A DNA stretch of 5,135 bases, from contig JAGPVK010000237.1 of the NCBI GenBank assembly GCA_018067055.1, positions 1-5,135 on the forward strand, read 5' to 3'. The stretch is from Sphingomonadales bacterium. Its GTDB lineage: Bacteria; Pseudomonadota; Alphaproteobacteria; Sphingomonadales; Sphingomonadaceae. A program made the position numbers and the translations under genes. Below the pieces are notes generated by a model. It had not been told where the DNA came from. It saw nothing but the letters and a program-made list of their open reading frames with translations, and made no database searches. Shown piece after piece: positions 1 through 5,135 of the stretch (position 1 is its first letter; every line of letters begins with the position of its first letter).

Positions 1-1014
1 ATCGACATATCGACCGAAGAAGGCCGCGAGGTTCTCTACGAAATCGCCAAGACGGCCGACGTTTTCCTGACCAATTATCTGCCTTCTGCCCGACAGAAGC
101 TGAAAATCGATCTCGAACATATCCGCGCCGCCAATCCCGATATCATCTATGCGCGCGGCAGCGCTTTCGGAGACAAGGGCCCCGAACGCGATAAAGGCGG
201 ATTCGACTCCACCGCCTTCTGGGCCCGCGGCGGATCGTCGATGATGGTCACGCCCAAGGAACTGGACGGGCCGCTGCTCCAGCCCGGCCCCGCCTATGGC
301 GACACCATCGGCGGCATGAATATCGCCGGCGGCATTGCCGCGGCGCTGTTTCACCGCGAACGCACTGGCGAGGCAACCGAGGTCGATGTCTCGCTGCTGT
401 CCTCCGGCATCTGGGCGACCGCATGCGCCATCGATGTCGCGATGGAAATGCCCGACACGCCTGATCTGTTCAGGGCGGTGATGCCGGGGTCCGGCGTCGG
501 CAATGGCACCAACCCGTTTATCGGGGCGTTTCGTACCGCCGATGACAAATTCATCAATCTCACGGTGCTATCGCCTGGTCCGTATATCGAGGATGTGTTC
601 GGCCATCTGGACGTGCCGGAAATGGCAAAAGACCCGCGCTTTGCCACCGCCGAAGCGATCATGGCCAACACGCCGGCCGCATTCGAAGTGGTGCAACAGG
701 CGATAGCCGCCAAGCCCTATGCCTATTGGCTGGAACGACTGAAAACGATGCGCGGCCAATGGTCGCCCTATCAGACGGTTCAGGACATCGGCAGCGACGA
801 ACAGGTTGCGGCCAACGGCATGATCTTCGAAGTAGAGTCTGCCGACGGCGGCGCGCCGATCAGACTGGTTGCCAACCCCGTCCAGTTCAACGGGGCTCCC
901 GTCGAAAATTCCCGAGCGCCGGAAGCATCCGAGCATACCGAGCTGTTCCTGATGGAACTGGGCCTCGACTGGGACCGGATCGAGGATTTGAAGACCAAGA
1001 AGGCGATCGCTTGA
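1..1014 (+). CDS. CaiB/BaiF family CoA-transferase (5' partial)
   Basis: Class III CoA-transferase, a cytoplasmic enzyme that moves CoA from an acyl-CoA donor to a carboxylic acid through an aspartyl-CoA intermediate. The reading frame is open from base 1, so the N-terminus is missing; 337 residues remain of the roughly 400 usual for the family. Visible family marks, numbered from the window edge: the segment [20 protein letters not shown] (residues 7-26), an [18 protein letters not shown] block (44-61), and GGFD with Asp69 (bases 205-207), which aligns with the catalytic Asp of formyl-CoA transferase and CaiB. Further on are GDTIGG (from base 300) and [12 protein letters not shown] (from about base 379), typical of the large domain. 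The C-terminus ([20 protein letters not shown]) is the usual family ending. An internal ATG at base 241 is not the start, because it would remove the catalytic Asp. The gene ends in TGA, which overlaps the TTG of the next gene. Family call is firm; the acid substrate is unknown. Confidence 0.93.
   Translation: MDISTEEGREVLYEIAKTADVFLTNYLPSARQKLKIDLEHIRAANPDIIYARGSAFGDKGPERDKGGFDSTAFWARGGSSMMVTPKELDGPLLQPGPAYGDTIGGMNIAGGIAAALFHRERTGEATEVDVSLLSSGIWATACAIDVAMEMPDTPDLFRAVMPGSGVGNGTNPFIGAFRTADDKFINLTVLSPGPYIEDVFGHLDVPEMAKDPRFATAEAIMANTPAAFEVVQQAIAAKPYAYWLERLKTMRGQWSPYQTVQDIGSDEQVAANGMIFEVESADGGAPIRLVANPVQFNGAPVENSRAPEASEHTELFLMELGLDWDRIEDLKTKKAIA
997..1003 (+). promoter_or_regulatory. Ribosome binding site for the TTG-started oxidoreductase-like gene
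   Basis: AAGAAGG sits 7 bases before the TTG at 1011, inside the last codons of the CoA-transferase gene. It is a good Shine-Dalgarno match at normal spacing. It decides the start: no in-frame ATG lies near the Rossmann fold, the next internal one (base 1212) falls beyond the first two strands, and the far-upstream ATG at 726 lies deep in the previous gene. Confidence 0.7.
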
Positions 1015-2141
1015 GCGCCAAATCTCACGGACGACATCCTCCCCTTCGAGTCGGAATTATCAGCGCTGCGTGGGGAGCCAGAGCTCACTTGCCGGCCTGG
1101 CGCAGCCTCGACGGTATAGAGGTTACCGCCATTTGCACGTCACGACCGGAAACGGCCGAGAAGGCAGCAACGGAATTTGCGGTCGAACGATCCTTCCACG
1201 ATTTCCGATCCATGGCCGCAGACCCGGATATCGATATCATCGATTGCGGTACCCGCCCTCCCCTGCGCTACGAAATGGTCATGGCGGCGCTTGACGCCGG
1301 CAAGCATGTCTTCAACGGCATTCCGTTCGCCAAGGATTTATCAGATGCGCAGGCAATGACCGATGCCTGGAAGAAGGCGGGCACAATCGCCGCGGTCGAT
1401 GCCTTCATGCAGGCCGTTCCGGCTTTGGTCCAGATGAAAGCGATGGTCGAAGCCGGCTGGGCGGGAGAGATTTTCGGCGCAGACATTGCCTTCGAAGCGC
1501 CGCTGTTTACCGCGCAACAATGCAATGTCCCCGACTATGCCTGGTTCGCTGATCCCGCCAATGGCGCAAGCGCCTTGCGAAATCTGGGAAGCCATATGCT
1601 TCATCTGCTCGTTCATGTATTCGGGCCGGTCGCTTCGGTTGCAGGGGACTCGTCACTGGCGCTCAAGGAATGGCCCGTTAACGGCACGGTCCTCTACCCG
1701 GAAGTGCCCGACAGAGCGTCCCTGCTGCTCCGCCACGGATCGGGCCTGCCTACGCGTCTTGAAGCGAACTGGGCAAAGATCGGCGGCGAGGGCTTCCGCT
1801 TTTCAATCTGGGGCTCCAAGGGCAGAATCGAAGCCCGGGCGCCGATATTCCCGATGGCCCATGACACCCGCTTGTTCAGCACGCAAAACACTGCCTTGGG
1901 TACTGTTGCCATGCAAGAGATCGCCATACAGCCTGAATATATCGTTGTTCCGGGTTGTCATGCCGCGGCAGATCAACCGGAAACGGGTCTGTTGGCGCTT
2001 GCATCCATATTTGCTGCGATGCGTGATGCCATTAATGGCAAGAGCAAGGCAGCTCCCGATTTCGGACAGGCGCTCCATGTTCAAACCATCGTTGAAGCAG
2101 CCATCCGGGCGGCAGATGAACGGCGCTGGATAGACCTGTAA
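1011..2141 (+). CDS. Gfo/Idh/MocA family oxidoreductase-like protein
   Basis: Predicted 376-residue cytoplasmic protein with the two-domain layout of the Gfo/Idh/MocA family: an N-terminal Rossmann fold (about 12-130) and a C-terminal alpha/beta domain (about 131-376). Family members usually carry out NAD(P)-dependent oxidation or reduction of sugars, cyclitols or related compounds. Supporting blocks are [19 protein letters not shown] (12-30), [11 protein letters not shown] (73-83), ALDAGKHVF (93-101), and [15 protein letters not shown] (191-205) with His195 in the family's conserved histidine position. Several key residues differ: the GxGxxG motif reads ISAAWG, and the usual EKP with its catalytic lysine reads GIP (103-105). 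Thr43-Ser44-Arg45 after the second strand would favour NADP if a cofactor is bound. The TTG start overlaps the previous stop as TTGA, implying translational coupling with the CoA-transferase. Length is normal and the frame is intact, so it is not an obvious pseudogene. Substrate unknown. Confidence 0.85.
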   Translation: MSAKSHGRHPPLRVGIISAAWGARAHLPAWRSLDGIEVTAICTSRPETAEKAATEFAVERSFHDFRSMAADPDIDIIDCGTRPPLRYEMVMAALDAGKHVFNGIPFAKDLSDAQAMTDAWKKAGTIAAVDAFMQAVPALVQMKAMVEAGWAGEIFGADIAFEAPLFTAQQCNVPDYAWFADPANGASALRNLGSHMLHLLVHVFGPVASVAGDSSLALKEWPVNGTVLYPEVPDRASLLLRHGSGLPTRLEANWAKIGGEGFRFSIWGSKGRIEARAPIFPMAHDTRLFSTQNTALGTVAMQEIAIQPEYIVVPGCHAAADQPETGLLALASIFAAMRDAINGKSKAAPDFGQALHVQTIVEAAIRAADERRWIDL

Positions 2142-2209
2142 TTTTCGAACGCGAACCGGTCCAGGCTATGGTTATATGGCAAGACCGATCCCGTCTGAAA
2201 GTGCCTTCG
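2142..2209. other. Gap between convergent genes, no clear terminator
   Basis: This 68-base gap between the two facing stop codons (TAA and TAG) is the only non-coding sequence in the window. It contains a short possible stem (CGGTC at 2157-2161 with GACCG at 2183-2187, loop of 21 bases) but no following T-run on either strand, so a factor-independent terminator is not supported. Either operon may end by Rho or read into the other. Confidence 0.6.
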
Positions 2210-3379
2210 CTAGTCCCGCCGCAACAGCATCGATCCGGCGATGAACCCGCCCCCCATGCCACAGACCGCAGTCTTGGCGTTGGCAACCTGACGACCGCCA
2301 CCGTCGCCCCACAACTGGGTGCAGGCTTCGTGGAGCAGGCCAAAGCCGTGCAGACGACCGCCGGACAATTGACCGCCGCCGGTATTGACCGGAAAACGTC
2401 CGCCGGGCCCGATATTGCCCTCGGCGATGAAATCCTTGGCTTCGCCGTGGCCGCAAAAGCCGAGCGCTTCGAGCCAGTAGGGCACGAAGATGCTGAAACC
2501 GTCATAGAGCGCGAGCACATCGATATCCTCGGGTTTCATGTCGGTGCGCAGCCACATATCGGCGCTAGCATCATGCGCGCCCATGGTGGTCAGATCCGCA
2601 CGCTGGTCCCAGGTTTCCTGCGATCCCAACGCGGCACCCATAGCCTCGATGATCAGCGGTTCGCGCGCGCAGTCCCTGGCTGCATCGGCGGCCGACACGA
2701 TCACCACGCATGCGCCATCAATAGGCACATCACAGTCGAACAGACCTAGCGGGGACGAGATCATCCGGGCTGCCAGATAATCGTCCATGGTCAGCGGTGT
2801 CTGCATCACGGCCAGAGGATTAAGCTGGGCAAAGGCACGTTCACCGATCGCGACCATGCCGAGATGTTCGCGAGTCATGCCAAATTCGTGGAAATAGCGC
2901 ATCGCCATCCAGCCAGCCCAGTTGGAGGCCGACATCGCGCCTGCGGGCACCAGATTGCTGAGCCACCCGCCCAGCCGCGCCTTGCCGGCACCGGGAATGC
3001 TGGCGCGTTGGGCGGCGGTCTGGGAGCTGCTTTCGGTGAGCGCCCGAAAACAAAGCACGTGCCGCGCCTGCCCGGTCGCTACGGCCATCGCTGCGACCAT
3101 GATCGGCGCCATCTGCGACGGTCCATCGGGAATAGCGCTGTGCCAACGCGTCTTGAGTCCAAGTGCGTTGCGGACTTCACCGGTCCCGAGCGGTGACATT
3201 CCCGGGGAATTGTCGGCCTTGCCGGGGTAGGTCGCAATGCCGTCAATATCGTCCTTGGTCAGGCCGGCACAGTGGAGAGCCCGTTTCGCTGCCTCGACCA
3301 GATGCGCCATCGCCGGGCGCTCGGTTCTGCGACCAATTTGCGACATACCGACGCCGGTTACGGCTGCTTTCGTCGTCAT
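2210..3379 (-). CDS. Thiolase-like protein, SCP-x/Ltp2 type (acyl-CoA thiolase or aldolase)
   Basis: Predicted 389-residue thiolase-fold protein of the 'lipid-transfer protein/thiolase' group that works with DUF35 proteins. Relatives split carbon-carbon bonds of CoA thioesters, e.g. the Ltp2-ChsH2 retro-aldolase of steroid side-chain degradation. Visible marks: N-terminal AAVTGVGMSQIGRR (5-18), GLTKDDIDGIATYPG (39-53), the segment FDCDVPIDGACVVIVS (214-229), LYDGFS (291-296) and NTGGGQLSGGRLHGFG (332-347), ending in CGMGGG (373-378). The usual thiolase nucleophile motif CxS is replaced by DGPSQMAP (85-92), and the GHP histidine motif by GGRLHG. Tyr292 in the YDxF motif matches a catalytic tyrosine proposed for Ltp2. 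The ATG at 3379 was chosen because it overlaps the DUF35 stop as ATGA and has GGGAG at 3388-3392, 8 bases away; an in-frame ATG at 3394 lacks such a site. Thiolase fold is sure; thiolysis versus aldol cleavage is open. Confidence 0.9.
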   Translation of the reverse strand: MTTKAAVTGVGMSQIGRRTERPAMAHLVEAAKRALHCAGLTKDDIDGIATYPGKADNSPGMSPLGTGEVRNALGLKTRWHSAIPDGPSQMAPIMVAAMAVATGQARHVLCFRALTESSSQTAAQRASIPGAGKARLGGWLSNLVPAGAMSASNWAGWMAMRYFHEFGMTREHLGMVAIGERAFAQLNPLAVMQTPLTMDDYLAARMISSPLGLFDCDVPIDGACVVIVSAADAARDCAREPLIIEAMGAALGSQETWDQRADLTTMGAHDASADMWLRTDMKPEDIDVLALYDGFSIFVPYWLEALGFCGHGEAKDFIAEGNIGPGGRFPVNTGGGQLSGGRLHGFGLLHEACTQLWGDGGGRQVANAKTAVCGMGGGFIAGSMLLRRD

Positions 3380-3771
3380 ATCATCGGCTCCCATTGCGGC
3401 AACCAGATGTCGTCCAGGTTGCGAAAGGTGACGCGCATTCGCTGACCGATAGTCACTGTTTCGGGGTCGGCGTTGACAACTTCGGCGGTGACTCGAACCC
3501 CCGAGGCATCGTCCACATCAACGACAGCGAGCGCAAAGGGTACCTGCATATCCGGAACCCAAGGCTGATGATTGACGGTATAGCTGTAAACCGTTCCCGT
3601 TCCGGCGACCGCTTTGCTCTCAATGGTCTCGCACCAGCATTTGGGACAGACGAGCTGCGGAGGGTGGATCGCTGCAGCACAATCGCTGCAGAAGGTGATC
3701 ATCAACTTGCCGTCGGCTCCGCCATTCCAAAAGGCTGTGTTTTCAGCAGTCAGCTCCGGCAATGGTGTCAT
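3376..3771 (-). CDS. DUF35 zinc-ribbon/OB-fold protein, partner of the thiolase-like protein
   Basis: Predicted 131-residue acyl-CoA-binding accessory protein. It has the DUF35 layout: an N-terminal helix (ENTAFWNGGADGKLMITFC), a rubredoxin-like zinc ribbon with Cys28, Cys31, Cys42 and Cys45 (CSDC, then CPKC), then an OB-fold from about residue 54 beginning GTGTVYSYTVNHQPW and including PFALAVVDVDD (78-88). The length is typical for a stand-alone member. In known pairs such as ChsH2-Ltp2 and BbsA-BbsB this protein forms a complex with the thiolase-fold subunit and helps build its substrate channel; the same is inferred here because the genes are adjacent and overlap. The ATG at 3771 overlaps the transporter stop as ATGA and has AAAGGAA upstream. 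A longer frame reaching 3834 would add 21 residues from inside the transporter gene and is not favoured. All four zinc cysteines are present. Confidence 0.92.
   Translation of the reverse strand: MTPLPELTAENTAFWNGGADGKLMITFCSDCAAAIHPPQLVCPKCWCETIESKAVAGTGTVYSYTVNHQPWVPDMQVPFALAVVDVDDASGVRVTAEVVNADPETVTIGQRMRVTFRNLDDIWLPQWEPMI
3388..3392 (-). promoter_or_regulatory. Ribosome binding site for the thiolase-like gene
   Basis: GGGAG on the minus strand, 8 bases before the ATG at 3379 and within the end of the DUF35 gene. It favours this start over the in-frame ATG at 3394, which would lie upstream of the site. Confidence 0.6.
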
Positions 3772-5135
3772 GTGGCTTCCTTTGATTTGAGGTTTTTCGG
3801 CAACGCAAAGGCGACAAGAATCGCCACGAGGCACAGCCCGATGATGACCATGATGGTCAGTTGATAGGCGAAAGGCGAGGGATAGGTTTCACTGCCGCGG
3901 GTAACGACATCAACCGCGAGCAAGGTGGCGACCATCTGGGCACCGATGCCCAGAAACAATTGCCGAATCACGGTCAGCATGCCCGAAATCTCGCTGATCC
4001 TTCCAGGCGGAGAGGCCTGGGCGATAATCGTCGGCGCAACCGAAAACAGCATCGTTGCGCCGAACGAGATAACCATCAGTTCGGCGACGACAATCGTGAA
4101 ACTGCTCGCATCGAACAGGACGAGCAGCCAGCCCGTTGTCGTAATCAGTCCACCGATAACCAGCGCATTACGCCCACCCCCGCGCCCGGCAAGCCAACCA
4201 CCAAGCGGACCGGCAAAGGTCGAGCCGATGTTCGATGGCAGTTTTGCCAATCCCGCCATTGTTGCGGTCAGGCCAAGACCGGCAACGGTCCAGACCGGTG
4301 CCTGCAGCAAGAGCGAGAAAAAGACAGAGATCTGGAGCGTGCTCATCGAAACAAGTGCAGTCACCGCACCGCCAACCGCGATGGTCCGGTTGCCGAAGCT
4401 GCGTACCGCAATCAACGGATTTTCGCTGGTCAGGCTGCGATATAGCCACCACGCGATCAGCGCCAGACCGGCGACCAGTGCAGCAAGCGACCAGTTGCTT
4501 GTCCAGCCCCAGTTCTTTCCGGTGCTGAAATAGATCAAGACAAGCGCAACACCGGGCGCAAACGCAAGGCCCGAGACCCAGTCAACCGCTGGCCCCGCCA
4601 GCTGCCTTATCGATTTGGGCACAAAGCCAAGTGTCGCAAGACCTGCTGCGACACATAGGCCAGCGCTGGCAAAGAAGATACCATGCCAGTTGAACTGGTC
4701 GACAATCATGCCACCAACGATCAGTCCGGCCGCCGTCCCGATCGATGCGCCGGATATCATTAGACCAATCGCCATCGGCGCCCGATCCTTGCCCAGATTC
4801 TCGTGGACCAGGCCGATGCACAGCGGCAGGATCGCGCCGGTCACGCCCTGCATCAGGCGGCCGGCCAGCAACACGCCAAAACTCTCCGACAATGCGCTGA
4901 TCAGCGATCCGATCGCGCCTATCGCAAGAACGACGACCAGAGTCTGCCGCCGACCGAACAAATCGCCGAGACGGCCGACAACCGCTGCGATCGCAGCGCC
5001 GACGATCAGATAGCCGGTGATCAGCCAGCCAACCATCGCCGGATCGCCGAACTCCTCGATCAGCTTCTTGAGCGCCGCCAGGATCATCGCGCTTTCGAAC
5101 GATCCGGTCACTTCAGCGATCCAGAGCGCCCCTAT
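3768..5135 (-). CDS. MFS transporter, DHA2-like 14-helix type (5' partial)
   Basis: Inner-membrane carrier of the major facilitator superfamily, probably driven by the proton gradient. The frame stays open to base 5135, so the first residues are missing; a GTG at 5111 is in frame but lies inside the first helix region and is unlikely to be the start. The 455 visible residues hold about 14 hydrophobic segments (for example 34-53, 65-82, 87-110, 119-145, 150-172, 185-204, 215-232, and more to the C-terminus), matching the DHA2 layout. Motif A is clear as GRLGDLFGRR (54-63), and motif B as GRLMQG with Arg93. NPLIAVRSFGNR (239-250) is the loop typical of this group. In motif C the usual GPxxGG reads GLIVGG (137-142), so the proline is lost. 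Position at the head of a thiolase/DUF35 operon suggests uptake of the pathway substrate or efflux of a toxic intermediate; direction cannot be told. Confidence 0.9.
   Translation of the reverse strand: MGALWIAEVTGSFESAMILAALKKLIEEFGDPAMVGWLITGYLIVGAAIAAVVGRLGDLFGRRQTLVVVLAIGAIGSLISALSESFGVLLAGRLMQGVTGAILPLCIGLVHENLGKDRAPMAIGLMISGASIGTAAGLIVGGMIVDQFNWHGIFFASAGLCVAAGLATLGFVPKSIRQLAGPAVDWVSGLAFAPGVALVLIYFSTGKNWGWTSNWSLAALVAGLALIAWWLYRSLTSENPLIAVRSFGNRTIAVGGAVTALVSMSTLQISVFFSLLLQAPVWTVAGLGLTATMAGLAKLPSNIGSTFAGPLGGWLAGRGGGRNALVIGGLITTTGWLLVLFDASSFTIVVAELMVISFGATMLFSVAPTIIAQASPPGRISEISGMLTVIRQLFLGIGAQMVATLLAVDVVTRGSETYPSPFAYQLTIMVIIGLCLVAILVAFALPKNLKSKEAT
3777..3783 (-). promoter_or_regulatory. 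Ribosome binding site for the DUF35 gene
   Basis: AAAGGAA on the minus strand, ending 5 bases before the ATG at 3771, inside the last codons of the transporter gene. It supports the ATGA-overlap start rather than the upstream in-frame ATG at 3834. Confidence 0.65.

Noticed and set aside
241..243. ATG at 241 as the start of the CoA-transferase
   Set aside because: The frame is open upstream to base 1 with clear family sequence, including the catalytic Asp at 205-207.
726..1010. Upstream extension of the oxidoreductase-like frame to an ATG at 726
   Set aside because: The added stretch is out of frame within the well-supported CoA-transferase gene and translates to Arg-rich sequence with no domain; the TTG at 1011 with its ribosome binding site fits the fold boundary.
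2157..2187. Possible terminator hairpin between the convergent genes
   Set aside because: The stem is only five pairs with a 21-base loop and no T-run follows on either strand.
2168..2749. Plus-strand open frame of 193 codons opposite the thiolase-like gene
   Set aside because: It lies fully antisense to a gene with clear family motifs, is rich in Arg, His and Gly as shadow frames in GC-rich DNA are, and resembles no known protein.
3772..3834. Longer start for the DUF35 protein at 3834
   Set aside because: The extra 21 residues include cysteines unlike the family N-terminus and come from the transporter's coding end; the ATGA start at 3771 has a ribosome binding site and gives a normal DUF35 beginning.
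3163..3864. Plus-strand open frame of 233 codons across the DUF35 gene and its neighbours' ends
   Set aside because: Antisense to two convincing genes and both of their overlaps, with no recognisable domain; a compositional shadow.
3861..4533. Two overlapping plus-strand open frames opposite the transporter
   Set aside because: Both mirror the transporter's hydrophobic codons in reverse; the Arg/Asn/Gln-rich product of one and the Pro/Ala/Ser-rich product of the other are typical shadows.

Overview
This 5.1 kb window is almost fully coding and holds two convergent gene sets, both cut by the window edges. It is moderately GC-rich with compact overlapping genes. The protein types (CaiB/BaiF CoA-transferase, thiolase-like protein with a DUF35 partner, 14-helix MFS carrier) resemble the CoA-linked catabolic clusters of alphaproteobacteria, most likely a sphingomonad. 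That assignment is an impression from protein character; there is no rRNA or other marker here.

Plus strand, 1-2141: the C-terminal four fifths or so of a CaiB/BaiF-family CoA-transferase, then a Gfo/Idh/MocA-like oxidoreductase. The second gene appears to start at a TTG that overlaps the upstream TGA stop (TTGA), with a good ribosome binding site in front. The oxidoreductase-like protein has unusual residues where the family normally has its glycine-rich dinucleotide-binding motif and its EKP lysine.

Minus strand, read from 5135 down to 2210: an MFS transporter missing its extreme N-terminus, then a DUF35 zinc-ribbon/OB-fold protein, then a thiolase-like protein of the SCP-x/Ltp2 type. Both junctions are ATGA overlaps, so the three genes are probably one translationally coupled transcript. 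The two strands converge on a 68-base gap (2142-2209) with no convincing intrinsic terminator.

Working model (inference): the carrier brings in an organic acid or hydrophobic substrate, the CoA-transferase makes its CoA thioester, and the thiolase-like/DUF35 pair cleaves a carbon-carbon bond of a CoA-linked intermediate by thiolysis or retro-aldol cleavage, as such pairs do in steroid side-chain and aromatic degradation. The oxidoreductase-like protein may act on an intermediate or may have lost redox function. The actual substrate cannot be read from the sequence. No RNA gene, mobile element, CRISPR array or significant repeat was seen, and the promoters of both operons lie outside the window.
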